A stretch of DNA of 64,000 nucleotides from a bacterium 336/3 (GCA_001281695.1 LJIE01000001.1:1998586-2062585); one strand, 5' to 3'; positions 1-10,400 are shown, numbered from the stretch's first letter. Numbers and translations: made by a program. Notes: generated from the letters alone by a model not told the origin.

Positions 1-2
1 CA

Positions 3-854
3 TTATTCTATGCACAAAACTTATTAGCTCAAGACATTCCTAAAGAACTTGTAGTTGCCATTGGACATACACAAATGGATAAAAAAGGTGCAGAAGTAGA
101 TAAATTATTACAAGAGTATCTTGCAAAAAAATTAGCAATGCCTGTAAAAGTCTATTACCCAAAGAATATCTTTGAAATGTTAGATAAGATAGATAGCAGT
201 AAAGTTCATGTAGTAGATATTAACCCTTTCGGATATGTAATGGCATCTTTAAATGGAAAAGTGGATGTGATAGCTATTAGAGGTGATAAAAACAAACAAG
301 TAGAAACCTACAATAGTTGTATTTTGGTCAATTCCAAATCACCTATCAAAAAGATTGAAGATATTAAAAAATTAGGCTCTAAACTTGAAATGACATTTGT
401 AAATGCTGCTTCTACCTCTGGGCATTTGGTACCAAGATTATACTTTAACTCTATTAATTTAGATGTCGAAACTGTATTTAAAGAAGTTAATTTTAAGAAA
501 ACTCATGTTGGTGTAACAGATTATCTAAAAACAAACCCCAATGCAGTAGGAGCTTGTGCCTATAACTTCTTCCAAGACCAAATCGCTGAAGGGAAAATTA
601 AAAAAGAAGATTTTCGTATTTTATGGAAATCTCCAAATATTCCTCATGGACCTGTGGCAGCTTTGAAAAACCTAAATCCTACTTTGAGAAACAAAATTCA
701 AGAAGCATACTTGGCAATACCCACAGAAGCCCCTGAATTATGGAAAATTATGCTTGCAAACTGGTTGCAAAACCCGAAAATACTACTTATATCAAAGGTT
801 CTGATGAAGCATTTAACTCTTTACGCAAAATCACCAACGAAGCGGACGATTTAA
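3..854 (+). CDS. PhnD-type phosphate/phosphonate ABC transporter substrate-binding protein, 5' partial, C-terminal frameshift
   Basis: The reading frame is open from the left edge, so the gene starts upstream. The first visible codons read LFYAQNLLAQD, the end of a signal peptide, followed by a mature start of the type KELVVAIGHTQ. The rest has the PhnD/TauT periplasmic-binding fold: the DINPFGYVMA segment, the SxSGHLVPR ligand loop and the VGACAYN segment typical of phosphonate/phosphite binding proteins. Such proteins capture oxyanions outside the inner membrane for an ABC permease, whose genes are not in the window. After about base 776 this frame gives an atypical basic tail (ILLISKVLMK) and stops at 854. 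The -1 frame instead reads NTTYIKGSDEAFNSL and stops at 883, a better C-terminus. A frameshift or sequence error near 773-780 is therefore likely. The family is clear; the exact ligand is not known. Confidence 0.8.
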   Translation, partial: LFYAQNLLAQDIPKELVVAIGHTQMDKKGAEVDKLLQEYLAKKLAMPVKVYYPKNIFEMLDKIDSSKVHVVDINPFGYVMASLNGKVDVIAIRGDKNKQVETYNSCILVNSKSPIKKIEDIKKLGSKLEMTFVNAASTSGHLVPRLYFNSINLDVETVFKEVNFKKTHVGVTDYLKTNPNAVGACAYNFFQDQIAEGKIKKEDFRILWKSPNIPHGPVAALKNLNPTLRNKIQEAYLAIPTEAPELWKIMLANWLQNPKILLISKVLMKHLTLYAKSPTKRTI

Positions 855-883
855 TACTCATTTTAAATTTTTATAGAGAATAA
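773..883 (+). other. out-of-frame C-terminal continuation of the PhnD-like gene
   Basis: Reading from 773 in the frame one base back from the main one gives PENTTYIKGSDEAFNSLRKI and then an acidic tail, ending in TAA at 881-883. This is more protein-like than the basic tail of the main frame. It suggests one base is missing or added in the run CCCGAAAATACT (773-784), either in the genome or in the sequence data. Confidence 0.55.
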
Positions 884-919
884 CCTTTAAAATATTTTAT
901 CTTCAAATGTTTAGAATAA

Positions 920-953
920 AAAAAGCCTTTCCTGTATCTAGGAAAGGCTTTTT
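920..953. terminator. bidirectional terminator between convergent genes
   Basis: A 14-bp perfect stem (AAAAAGCCTTTCCT at 920-933 with AGGAAAGGCTTTTT at 940-953) surrounds a 6-nt loop and has A and T runs on both sides. It serves the PhnD-like gene on the plus strand and the YjbR-like gene on the minus strand. The stop codon of the latter lies inside the stem. Confidence 0.85.
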
Positions 954-1297
954 AGTTCATCTTGTAGTTTTTTAGTTAGACTTGCTACTACTAAATTATA
1001 GGAATCATCAATCCACTCTAAAACAAGCTTTTGAGGTTTTATACTTTCCACAAGAATTGTATTCCAATGTTTTTTATTCATATGGTATCCAGGGCGTACA
1101 CCATCATATTGTTCTCTGAGCTCAACAGCTTTTTCAGGCTCACATTTTAAATTAATAGAAAAAACTTCACGATCTAAGCCTGTTAGAGCAAACATTTTCC
1201 CCATTACTTTAAATACAAGTGTTACATTATCAAAAGGAAATTCTTCTGTAACACCTTTCTTTTTAATACAGTAATTTCTGAAATCTTCAATATCCAT
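938..1297 (-). CDS. MmcQ/YjbR family protein
   Basis: This 119-aa protein has the typical length and features of the MmcQ/YjbR family (CyaY-like fold). The opening is MDIEDFRNYCIKKKGVTEEF, followed by FPFDNVTLVFKVMGKMFAL and the conserved PGYHMNKKHWNTI segment with its tryptophan, and a C-terminal helix containing SYNLVVASL. Family members are small cytosolic proteins thought to bind DNA, and the cellular role is unsettled. The gene converges on the PhnD-like gene and shares a terminator with it. The ATG at 1297 is the only sensible start, because the domain begins at residue 1. Assignment to the family is firm; no specific function is claimed. Confidence 0.88.
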   Translation of the reverse strand: MDIEDFRNYCIKKKGVTEEFPFDNVTLVFKVMGKMFALTGLDREVFSINLKCEPEKAVELREQYDGVRPGYHMNKKHWNTILVESIKPQKLVLEWIDDSYNLVVASLTKKLQDELKSLS

Positions 1298-1338
1298 CTT
1301 TACAATGAGTATTTAATAACATTTATAATTTGGTATTC

Positions 1339-2094
1339 TTATCTTTTCTTATCCAACTCCCCAAATACTTTCTGTAAAAGAGCTGTAGTACGAGCTAAGG
1401 GTGTATTTCTGATTTTTTGCTCTTCTTGAGCAATACGCCAAAATAAACCATCTAATGCTTTTTGAGTAGTATATGCTCCCAAATCGCTGTTAATAGGTTG
1501 TCTTACATTTACAAGAGCTCCAGCAGGAGAATTAGCTAATTTATTGTAAGGGGTTGTAATAGCTTGCCATGCTTGTGTTGCACCTACTTTACTCAATGAA
1601 GCATTGATTTTAGGAGCATAAGCTTGGGTAAGCTTTTGTAAGGTTTTTTCTTTAAGGTAATTTGTTGCTGCATTTTCATTACCAAATAAAATATTTTTAG
1701 CATCTGTAATACTCATAGAAGTAATAGCATCTACAAAAATAGGTTTGGCTTCATTGGCAGCATCTTCGGCTGCTCTATTCATCTTCAGTACTGCTTCATC
1801 TACCAATTTCTGTCCTTGAGGAATATTTTTGACAATCAAATCTTGTACTTTTTGGGCTTCAGGTGGAAGCAATAATTTAATAGCCTGATTACCAAAGTAT
1901 CCATCCATTTTGATAAGCTCATTTACGCCATTGCCAATCCCTTGATTGAGAGCTTCTTTTAGTCCACTGGCTATATCTGCCTCAGTAAGAGGTTGGCCCG
2001 TGGCAGTAGTGGGCAGATTAGAAGCAACTTGCTGGAGGGTAGCACAAGAATGTAAAAATGTAAAACCAATCAGGAATAAGGCTATTTTTTTCAT
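1339..2094 (-). CDS. DUF4197 family lipoprotein
   Basis: A 251-aa exported protein. The N-terminus MKKIALFLIGFTFLHSC is a lipoprotein signal with a lipobox ending in Cys17. The body matches the DUF4197 family: LTEADIASGLKEALNQGI, then FGNQAIKLLLPPEAQKV, the SITDAKNILFG segment, and a final conserved DGLFWRIAQEEQKIR. These proteins are widespread in Bacteroidota and Proteobacteria, are expected in the periplasm or on a membrane face, and have no known biochemical role. Most of the protein is predicted helical. The gene stands between two minus-strand genes with separate terminators, so it is probably transcribed alone. Confidence 0.88.
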   Translation of the reverse strand: MKKIALFLIGFTFLHSCATLQQVASNLPTTATGQPLTEADIASGLKEALNQGIGNGVNELIKMDGYFGNQAIKLLLPPEAQKVQDLIVKNIPQGQKLVDEAVLKMNRAAEDAANEAKPIFVDAITSMSITDAKNILFGNENAATNYLKEKTLQKLTQAYAPKINASLSKVGATQAWQAITTPYNKLANSPAGALVNVRQPINSDLGAYTTQKALDGLFWRIAQEEQKIRNTPLARTTALLQKVFGELDKKR

Positions 2095-2123
2095 AAAGAA
2101 AAGATGTTTTTGTTTAAAAAAGA

Positions 2124-2163
2124 AAAACTACAAACCTATACGAAAAAACAGATTTGTAGTTTT
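2124..2163 (-). terminator. rho-independent terminator of the DUF1573 gene
   Basis: Arms AAAACTACAAA (2124-2134) and TTTGTAGTTTT (2153-2163) pair perfectly around an 18-nt loop. On the minus strand the stem is followed by a T-rich run. It lies just past the stop of the DUF1573 gene and before the start of the DUF4197 gene. Confidence 0.65.
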
Positions 2164-2183
2164 GTTTAAGCTATGAATATTTT

Positions 2184-2924
2184 TTAGAATCCAAAAGGAT
2201 TTTTTTGAGCATTTTCTTTCATGGGAGAGGCTTCCATCACATTTGCTTTGAGTTGTAAACGATGTGTAGGGCTTTTTCCATCATTAGAAGTGATATACAC
2301 TTCATCTACAATATTTCCTTTCTGACGAGGAGTATATTTAATTTCTAAAATATAAGATTCCTTGGGTTTTAAAGTTCTTGTACCACTATGAGTAATACAA
2401 TTACAATCACTTCTGATGCCAGAAATAGCTAAATCGCTTGTTCCTGTATTGGTAATAACAAATTTTTGTAAAGCGGTTTGTCCAATTTGCAAACTACCAA
2501 TATTAGCAACTGTACGGTCAAGAGTAAGTGCAGCAGCCGAAGCAGCTACAGCAGCTTTGGGGTTTACAAAACCCTTGATATACAACACTTTTACTGGTTC
2601 TTCGCTGTTGGTACGAACTGTGATACTTTTATGAAAAGCATTGGGACGACCTTGGCTACTATACGAAACACTTATTTTACCACTTTTACCAGGAGCAATA
2701 GGTTCTTTGGTATAAGATGGACTCGTACAACCACAAGAAGGCTCTACAGATTGCAAAATAAGAGGTGTTTTTCCTCTGTTTTTGAATACAAAATCGTAAG
2801 TAGCTACTTTTCCTTCATCAAAAGTACCAAAATCATGGGTTTCTTTCTCAAATTCTATAATACTTTGAGCATGAATGAACGTAAAAGCAAACAACAATAA
2901 AATAACAAGGCTTATCTTCTTCAT
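2184..2924 (-). CDS. DUF1573 domain protein, secreted
   Basis: The protein begins MKKISLVILLLFAFTFIHAQ, a clear signal peptide, which supports the ATG at 2924. The longer reading from 2945 would only add seven residues before the signal. The mature part holds two Ig-like (ASH/MSP-type) DUF1573 repeats. The first starts at FEKETHDFGTFDEG and contains the hallmark SCGCTSP. The second starts near NIGSLQIGQTA and contains SDCNCITHS. DUF1573 proteins are abundant exported proteins of Bacteroidota with unknown partners. The Cys pairs CGC and CNC may form disulfides or bind metal, which is inference. The gene is followed by its own hairpin terminator. Confidence 0.88.
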   Translation of the reverse strand: MKKISLVILLLFAFTFIHAQSIIEFEKETHDFGTFDEGKVATYDFVFKNRGKTPLILQSVEPSCGCTSPSYTKEPIAPGKSGKISVSYSSQGRPNAFHKSITVRTNSEEPVKVLYIKGFVNPKAAVAASAAALTLDRTVANIGSLQIGQTALQKFVITNTGTSDLAISGIRSDCNCITHSGTRTLKPKESYILEIKYTPRQKGNIVDEVYITSNDGKSPTHRLQLKANVMEASPMKENAQKNPFGF

Positions 2925-2982
2925 AATCTTATAATTTTTGGGCAATTTACGAAAAAATCTTTTTATAAGCTATTTTCTCCTC

Positions 2983-2990
2983 TAATTTTG
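2983..2990 (+). promoter_or_regulatory. possible -7 box for the carotenoid desaturase gene
   Basis: TAATTTTG fits the Bacteroidota -7 consensus TAnnTTTG and lies 57 bases before the ATG at 3048. No TTG is present at the expected -33 distance, so this is a weak call. Confidence 0.3.
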
Positions 2991-3047
2991 TAACCAAAAT
3001 GACTTTTAAAAGGTTCATACAAATCAGGAGCCAATTTTTATATATTC

Positions 3048-4508
3048 ATGAAAAAAGCAGGTATCATTGGAGCAGGCATTGCTGGTATCGCAACAGCCAT
3101 TAGATTAGCAAATAAAGGGTATAAAGTAGATGTTTTTGAGGCAAACTCTTATGTGGGAGGCAAACTCTCCGAAATACAATTGGGAGCGTATCGTTTTGAT
3201 GCAGGACCTTCTCTATTTACCATGCCTCATCTTATAGAAGATTTATTTCAAATTTCTAAAAAGAACATTCAAGATTATTTTCAGTATTCAAAACTTGAAA
3301 CCATCTGTAAATATTTTTATGAAGATGGAACAATTTTAGAAGCTCATGCAGACAAAAGAAAATTTGCTCAAGAAGTGGAGCAGAAACTAGGTGAACCCAA
3401 AGAAAAAATCCTGAAATACCTTCAAAAGAGTGCTAAAAAATATGAAATTACAGAGAGTTTGTTTCTCAAAAGGTCATTACACAAGTTAGAAACATGGCTC
3501 AATAAGGAGGCTTTTAGAGGGTATATGAATATCCATACCTTAGAAGTTTTCAAAACGATGAATGAAGCAAATAAATCTGCTTTCAAAAATCCAAAATTGG
3601 TACAATTGTTCAATCGGTTTGCAACTTACAATGGCTCTGACCCATACCAAACACCTGCAACGCTTACCATTATACCTCATTTAGAACATAATATTGGAGC
3701 TTTCTTTCCAAAAGGAGGAATGTATGCCATTACTAAAAGTTTGGCTCGTTTGGCAGAAGATTTGGGTGTAAAGTTTCATCTCAATTCTAAGGTTCAGGAA
3801 ATTATTACAGAAAAAAATAAAGTAAAAGGCTTGAAAATTAACGATGCTATTTTGGACTTTGATTTGATTATCAGCAACATGGATATGGTAGCAACGTATA
3901 AATATTTATTACCTCATGCTCACCATCCTCAAAAACTACTTTCTCAGCCCAAATCAAGCTCTGCACTGATTTTTTATTGGGGTATCAAACGAGAATTTCC
4001 TGAATTAAAGGTTCATAATATCTTTTTTAGCAATCATTACGAGGAGGAATTTAAGCATATTTTTAAACATAAAACCATTTATCAAGACCCTACCATTTAC
4101 GTAAATATTGGTTCAAAAGGAGAGCCTCAAGATGCTCCACAAGGTTCAGAAACATGGTTTGTTATGATAAATACACCCAACAATGAAGAACAGGATTGGG
4201 ACACACTCATCACAGAAGCTCGAAAAAATATTCTTGAAAAACTTTCTAGGCTGTTAAAAACAGATATAGAATCTTTGATAGAAGTAGAAAGCATTCTTGA
4301 TCCTCGAACCATCGAATCGAGAACTTCCAGTTCGCAAGGAGCTTTGTATGGAAATAGTTCCAATAATCGTTATGCAGCATTTTTAAGGCATGCCAATTTC
4401 TCCAAAGAGTTTGATAATCTGTATTTTGTAGGAGGAAGTGTACACCCTGGAGGAGGAATACCTCTTTGCCTTTCTTCAGCTGCTATTACAGCAAACCTGA
4501 TTCAATAA
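3048..4508 (+). CDS. CrtI/CrtD-type carotenoid desaturase (FAD-dependent)
   Basis: This 486-aa flavoprotein belongs to the phytoene desaturase family. The N-terminal Rossmann dinucleotide motif is GIIGAGIAGIATAIRLA, followed by FEANSYVGGKLSE and the family segment YRFDAGPSLFTMPHL. The C-terminus has the second FAD-binding region VGGSVHPGGGIPLCLSSAAI. The wording of the N-terminal part is closer to 1-hydroxycarotenoid 3,4-desaturases (CrtD) than to CrtI of Bacteroidota; this is judged from memory of the families. Members act at the membrane on C40 carotenoids, and here the likely product would be a yellow-orange pigment such as a flexixanthin or saproxanthin type. No other carotenoid gene is adjacent. 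The gene ends in a strong terminator. Confidence 0.82.
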   Translation: MKKAGIIGAGIAGIATAIRLANKGYKVDVFEANSYVGGKLSEIQLGAYRFDAGPSLFTMPHLIEDLFQISKKNIQDYFQYSKLETICKYFYEDGTILEAHADKRKFAQEVEQKLGEPKEKILKYLQKSAKKYEITESLFLKRSLHKLETWLNKEAFRGYMNIHTLEVFKTMNEANKSAFKNPKLVQLFNRFATYNGSDPYQTPATLTIIPHLEHNIGAFFPKGGMYAITKSLARLAEDLGVKFHLNSKVQEIITEKNKVKGLKINDAILDFDLIISNMDMVATYKYLLPHAHHPQKLLSQPKSSSALIFYWGIKREFPELKVHNIFFSNHYEEEFKHIFKHKTIYQDPTIYVNIGSKGEPQDAPQGSETWFVMINTPNNEEQDWDTLITEARKNILEKLSRLLKTDIESLIEVESILDPRTIESRTSSSQGALYGNSSNNRYAAFLRHANFSKEFDNLYFVGGSVHPGGGIPLCLSSAAITANLIQ

Positions 4509-4510
4509 AA

Positions 4511-4538
4511 AAAGAGTTAGCATACTTGCTAACTCTTT
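4511..4538. terminator. terminator after the carotenoid desaturase gene
   Basis: A 12-bp perfect stem (AAAGAGTTAGCA with TGCTAACTCTTT) and a 4-nt loop lie between convergent genes. A-rich and T-rich flanks make it usable from both sides. Confidence 0.8.
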
Positions 4539-4559
4539 ATGTGTAAACTTAATTAATCT

Positions 4560-7160
4560 CTATTTTTGGGCTTTCTCTATTTTATATACAATATGCTCTC
4601 TATGAGCTTTTGTTGCAGCATCACCTCCAGTGGTAGCTTTCAACATTCTTTTGATTTTATTTAACTCATACAAAGCTACAGATTGAGCTGGATACACATA
4701 AAAAGAAAGTCTATCCAAACCAGCAATAGCAAGTAATCTACCTATATACTCAATTTGTAAGTTTTGACGGAAGGTATTTACATTACCTCCTAAATCAGCT
4801 TTGAAAAGAGCATCTGTCAAATCTCCCATCATATCAGCCAATTTATAGCCATTTCCATAATGTTCTGAGTTTAAGATACGTTGCTGAGTAACAGGGCTTA
4901 ATAAATGTGTGAGTATATTTCCATACATTGCCAAAACTCTTTCATTGATACGAGGATCTTCACCACGACCAAAGAAATTAAATCCACGACGTTGTTGTTG
5001 TAAGTAGTTATACAAATCTACTGGAGCTTTCATTGCATCAGGAGCAAATACTTGCTCTGTGAGTATTTTCATAGCTCTTTTTTGATCTGCTGTAGAAACA
5101 GGCGTATAAGGTTGTGTAGCCCCTTTTTGTCCTACAAAACCTCTATCTACATATACACCACCAATATAACGTGAAATGGCATTGGCAGAGTTGAATTTCT
5201 GAGCTGTTAAGGCAAAATAACGTATCAAAAGCTCATCATAAGATTGATTTTGGAAGTTTTTAAGGTGATTCTCTTTTAGTTTAGGTAATAGATTATCTAC
5301 CATTTTCATTCTTTCAGAACCATAACGAATCATATCAGAAGATTGGTCATAAATCATAACTCTTGGGTCAATACCACTAAATGAGCTACGCATATCATCA
5401 GCATCATTGCCAAATGTAAGTTCGGGTTCAGTAGAACGAGCCAGAACTCTTTCTAAACGTTGTTTTTCAGCATTTGCATCAGAGAGTGTACCATAGGCAA
5501 ATTCAATAGCCCAATTATCGTAAGGACCAGGTTTTGTTGTGTAATATTGACCTTGCTTTTCTCTATCTAAAGCTACATTTGGTAATGGATAATCCATTAC
5601 AGAACCTTGTAAGCCTACTTTTTTAGTAATTTCTTCATTATGTATATTATCAGGGCTGTGTAATTGTGTTGCTTTCATGTTATGGTTAAGCCCCAAAGTA
5701 TGTCCCATTTCATGCAATACCAAATAATAAATTTGCTCTTCTGTGTATTTTTTAATATCGTCATCTGTACCACCTAACAACTGCACAGCCGAAAGACCGA
5801 ATACATTGTGTACTTGCATGTGATGCCCTAAAGAACAGAACTGATGATTTTTGTGATACTTAGCAAACTCTTGTTCTTGTTCCAAAAGATTATTGTTGAG
5901 AGCTGCTGTCTCAAAAATCTTATTGCTTCTCATAGAGTTGATAATGAAAGTATATTCTAACATAATATCAGCACCCAAAATTTGTCCTGTTCTTGGATTT
6001 ACAAATGAAGGTCCGTAACCACCAAAAGGAGGTTGGGGAGAAGATGTCCAACGCAATACATTATAACGAATATCTCCAGCATCCCAAGTAGCTGTATCAG
6101 GTTGAACTTTAATTTCTACAGCATTCTTAAAACCTGCTTTTTCAAAAGATTCATTCCAAGCTAAACCTGCCTTTTTAATAGTTTCTCTAAATTCGACAGG
6201 TGTTGTTTTTTCAATCCAAAATACAATAGGTTCTACAGGTTCTGAAAGAGCAGCACTTGGGTTTTTCTTTTTAAGATTCCACTTGTGTACAAAATCTCTG
6301 AAATTTGTACTAGATTTACTTGTAAGATCTGTAACTTGTGTTGTAAAATAACCAACTCTTGGATCATCAAATGTAGAAATAAAGTCATTTTGAGGCATTT
6401 CTATCAAACTATGTTGAGACTTGATAGTAATGAAACGATTATCCACTACTGCATCACTGGTTGCACCTTGTGGAGCAGGGTTGTCATAAGTGTATTCAAC
6501 TACTACATCTGTATTTTTAGGATAATTTCTGATTCCTCCATATTTGGTTTTATCTCTATTTAAATTTCCTAATCTAAAACCTTGATAAGTAGGAGGGTAG
6601 TTTGGTTTAATGGGAGAAACATCTTCACCTAAAAACACCTTATCAGCCTTGATAAGAATTTCACCTTTTTCTTTATCTTCTACTTCTATTTTTTCTGAAA
6701 GCATGATAGCATTTCCAATATTGGCATCAGCAGCTTTTGATAGGGCATTGTTGGGGTCAAAATAAAAGCTTGTGTTTATATTGATAAATTCTATTCTATC
6801 ATAATATCGTTTAATGGTAAATACTTTGTTATCTCTAAAATTTCCACGATAATTTCCTCCTTCCAGTACTCCATCAGTAGTAAAACTAAAATAGATAAAT
6901 TCTTTACCTATTTGTTCTTTTTTGATAAGCATATACACAGAACCATCTTTTTCATCTTGATATAAATTGAAAAGCCCATTAGATGCTTTACACTTCCCTA
7001 TAACAGAAGCTATTGTTTTAGGTGGTGGAGATTGCTGAGTCTGAGTAGTTACTTGGGCATCTTTGCCCTTCTTTTTCTTGTCTTTTTTTTGGGCTGTGGC
7101 ACCAAGCGATATAAAAAAGCATGCCACTAAAAGCCATGAAAATGTGTATTTAATTTTCAT
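4560..7160 (-). CDS. secreted zinc-dependent metalloprotease (DUF5117/DUF5118/DUF4953 type)
   Basis: An 866-aa exported protease. It starts with a signal peptide (LLVACFFISLGATAQ), then a Lys-rich linker and a domain with SVIGKCKASNGLFNLYQ that fits the DUF5118/DUF5117 N-terminal part. The catalytic motif HEMGHTLGLNHN (about residues 481-492) is an extended metzincin-like HExxHxxGxxH site. Downstream SVMDYPLPN is the likely Met-turn. This layout is that of the 'zinc-dependent metalloprotease' family common in Bacteroidota, usually 800-900 aa, so the gene is full length. It should act in the periplasm or outside the cell. No T9SS sorting domain is visible at the C-terminus. Substrates are unknown. 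The gene is alone between a shared terminator and a long upstream spacer. Confidence 0.88.
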   Translation of the reverse strand: MKIKYTFSWLLVACFFISLGATAQKKDKKKKGKDAQVTTQTQQSPPPKTIASVIGKCKASNGLFNLYQDEKDGSVYMLIKKEQIGKEFIYFSFTTDGVLEGGNYRGNFRDNKVFTIKRYYDRIEFININTSFYFDPNNALSKAADANIGNAIMLSEKIEVEDKEKGEILIKADKVFLGEDVSPIKPNYPPTYQGFRLGNLNRDKTKYGGIRNYPKNTDVVVEYTYDNPAPQGATSDAVVDNRFITIKSQHSLIEMPQNDFISTFDDPRVGYFTTQVTDLTSKSSTNFRDFVHKWNLKKKNPSAALSEPVEPIVFWIEKTTPVEFRETIKKAGLAWNESFEKAGFKNAVEIKVQPDTATWDAGDIRYNVLRWTSSPQPPFGGYGPSFVNPRTGQILGADIMLEYTFIINSMRSNKIFETAALNNNLLEQEQEFAKYHKNHQFCSLGHHMQVHNVFGLSAVQLLGGTDDDIKKYTEEQIYYLVLHEMGHTLGLNHNMKATQLHSPDNIHNEEITKKVGLQGSVMDYPLPNVALDREKQGQYYTTKPGPYDNWAIEFAYGTLSDANAEKQRLERVLARSTEPELTFGNDADDMRSSFSGIDPRVMIYDQSSDMIRYGSERMKMVDNLLPKLKENHLKNFQNQSYDELLIRYFALTAQKFNSANAISRYIGGVYVDRGFVGQKGATQPYTPVSTADQKRAMKILTEQVFAPDAMKAPVDLYNYLQQQRRGFNFFGRGEDPRINERVLAMYGNILTHLLSPVTQQRILNSEHYGNGYKLADMMGDLTDALFKADLGGNVNTFRQNLQIEYIGRLLAIAGLDRLSFYVYPAQSVALYELNKIKRMLKATTGGDAATKAHREHIVYKIEKAQK

Positions 7161-7469
7161 AAGAGAATATGGGTTTTATTAATTTTACTAATGAACGTTT
7201 AGAGATACAATTATGGTATTTTTTTTGTATAAATTTTATAAAAAAATATGTATTGCTATAAAATCATGTAACCAATCATGAATTATAGACGTAAAGAGCT
7301 TAAAAAATGACCACATTTTTTTTTAACGAAAAAAAAATGGTTACCTTTAATACAATTTTCAGAATATACATGAAAAAATCTCTTGAATCTTTATATTCTA
7401 CAATAAAATAACCTCAAACTTGTTATGTGTTATAATTATTACTTAAAGAGAATCATAAAAGCGAAACTT
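7161..7469. other. 309-bp AT-rich spacer between divergent genes
   Basis: The spacer separates the divergently read metalloprotease and the giant T9SS protein and so must hold both promoters. It contains long A and T runs (for example around 7317-7338), but no convincing hairpin, RNA gene or clear TAnnTTTG box with a -33 partner was seen. Confidence 0.5.
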
Positions 7470-10400
7470 ATGAGAATTACGAATTACCAAAGTAAAACAA
7501 CACCCCAAAAATCTCCATTTGGGACTTTACTCAAAGTGTTGGTAGTATTACTAGCTTCTTTTTCATTTGATAAAGCATGGGGGCAACTGAGTATTACAGC
7601 CAAGGATACTCCATTTACTATTGACTTTACCACAACTCTAGGAGGGGTAAATAACGGTACATTCAATGGAAATGCTAACCTAGCTGTTGCTGCTCCTGGT
7701 GCAGGACAGCTTAATTCTAATGGTTGGCATTTTGTAGATGATGGAGCTGCTTCTGGTTCTGCCGTTGTTTTTGGCGGAACACCTACTGCTTTGGGTAAAG
7801 GAACGATAATTGGTGCTGCTACCAATGATGGTGCAGGACAAGGTTGGTATGCTCAAAATGTGGGGGGGACTGGTAATATAGCCCTTTATTGGCAACCTCA
7901 AGGAGCTTTTGCTACTTCTGGTATGGTAACATTACAAGTTACAAATAATACTGGTTCTACAGTTAGCAATTTAGATTTATCTTATAGAATTAGAGAAATC
8001 AATAATAGAGATGGTACCAATGGTATTAAGTTATTTACATCTACGGATAATGTAACTTATACAGCTGTTACATCATTAGATTATACATCTATTAATGCAG
8101 AGCCTGCAGCTACCATCAATATTACAGGTATTACAAGAGGAGCAACTACTGTCATTACACATGCATCTGGAGCAAATTCTGGTATAGCAGTGAATGATAT
8201 AATATTCTTCAATAATTCAGTTGGAGGAACAACACAATTGCGTAGAATGTCAGGAGTTGTACTTGCTACAACTGCTACTACAACTACTGTTGCAATTAAC
8301 TCTGCAGCATTTGGTAATTTTACATCAGGAGGACAATTTGTAGAAGTAAATACATTAGAAACTGTTCGTAGAACAACTGTATCACCTGGTGGAGGTATTC
8401 CTAATGGTGGTAGTGTGTTTATTCGTTGGTTTTTAGATGGAACAGGACAAGATGAACTTTCTATTGATGATATATCTTTTGTAGCAGATGCTGAAGGCTT
8501 GGTACTCACCAACCCCAATGTCTCAACTGTAATTGATTTTGACAATACATTAACGAATGTAAATAATTCATTATTTACAGCTCCTGCAACATTGTCTGTG
8601 GTAACACCTGCCGCAGGGCAACTTAACAGAGCAACATGGAGTTTTACCAATGATGGAGCAGGTACAGAAACACAATTTTCTTCTGCATTTGGTGTAGATG
8701 GTACAGCTGGACAAGGTATTTCGGCTGGTACTGTTGCAACAGATGGATGGTATGCTTTTAATGTTCCAGATGTAAATTCTCTTTCAGGGGCAACTTCAAG
8801 GGCACTGGGTTGGCAGTCCAATACAGGTTTTGCTACCAATGGAGCTGTTACACTTAAAGTAACCAATAATACAGGAACTACTATACAAGATTTTAGAATT
8901 AGTTATAATGTATGGGAACTCAATAATACGGCTGTTTCAAATAGAGTCAGAGTTCTTGTTTCAACTACCAACAATGGTGCGGCAGGTAGTTATATATTGG
9001 TACCAGGTAGTACTCATAACAGTGTGGCAGCAGCAGCAGGTGCACCTGCATGGGTAGGGTCTTTATATAACTTAACAGCACGCAGTGCCATAGGAGCATT
9101 GAGCATACCTAATGGAGGTTCTTTGTTTCTTAGATTTTATTTAGACAATAATGGTACAAACGCTGAAGGGGATGAAATGGCAATTGATGATATTAGCATC
9201 ATTGCATCAGTTGCACCTCTTACAAGTATCAATCTAAACCGAGGCATACTTTGGGCTTATGATGGTTTTGACTATTATGAAACATTAGGCCAAGTTGGTG
9301 ATATTGATAATGATGGTGTAAATGACCCAACAGGTTTTAAAGGAATATTAACAAGATTCAGTAATTTTGGTGTAGCACCTATTGACTTACATGGTGTAAC
9401 AACAAACTCTACTGATAATAGATATACTAATAGAAACGGATTTTCTACATTAGGTTGGGCAGGAGATTGGTTGGCAACAGCTAACCCTAATACACTTGTT
9501 AGTAATGTGCAAGTTACTCCAGGGCAAGATGCTGGAATAGTTGGTGTTGTGAATGTAAAGCCAACCATTCCCATTACAAGTGCTTCTGAGCAACGAAGTT
9601 TAGTAAACTCTGGTATGTATGTAGAGGGTGGGAATGGACAAGTAACAGGTAGAAGAATTCAAACCAGTACAGGTGGATATGCCTTCCAATATACAGCTAC
9701 AAGTACTACAAACTTCCAACCTTGTACAAGTTTATCAGGTGATTGCCCATCTATTAGTCCTATTAGACATAATACAGATGTACGAGCTGTTACGCATATT
9801 GCGACAGCAGCAAATCAATTGGCAGGTGATAACTTAAAATGGACTCATACTAATAATACAAGATTGGGTGCTGAAGGCTCTACAGTTTGGGTAGGCGTAA
9901 TGCTTAGAAAGAACTTCAATAATAATGATCCTATATTTATTTCTTTGCATAGAAATGGTAATGTATTTACTCCAGGAACAGGTACTAATGAAGTCCAAAT
10001 TGGATATTTTGGAGGAACAAATGCTGACGGTACAGATGCTGATGGTTTTAGACATTGGGGTGTAAGAGTAGGAGGTGTATTGACAAAAGGAACAAGTGTA
10101 AACAGCCGTATTACTACTGCTCAAATGATTAACGCTGGTTTAACAGGGCAACCACAACCTACTACACCTGAAGAGAGAGTGTTCGATTTATTGGTAGCTC
10201 GTATTGATTTTGCTGAAGGAACAGCTGCTTCTGTTGTAGATGCGGCAGGCTTAACAACTCCTGATAACTCTTATGCATCAAACCACAGAGTACGCTTGTA
10301 TATAATTAGAGATATAGCAAGAGATAATGCAAGCCCTAATGTAGATTCTTACCCATTGGTTGCAAACCCTGCGGGTTATTCGGCAGACCAAGGTAAAATA

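Noticed and set aside
2478-2900. A 140-codon plus-strand open frame inside the DUF1573 gene
   Set aside because: It is fully inside a well-supported gene in the other strand and has no recognisable protein pattern.
8081-8866. A 261-codon open frame on the minus strand inside the giant T9SS gene
   Set aside because: It is antisense to repetitive Thr/Val/Gly-rich coding sequence with intact domains, and its product shows no family pattern.
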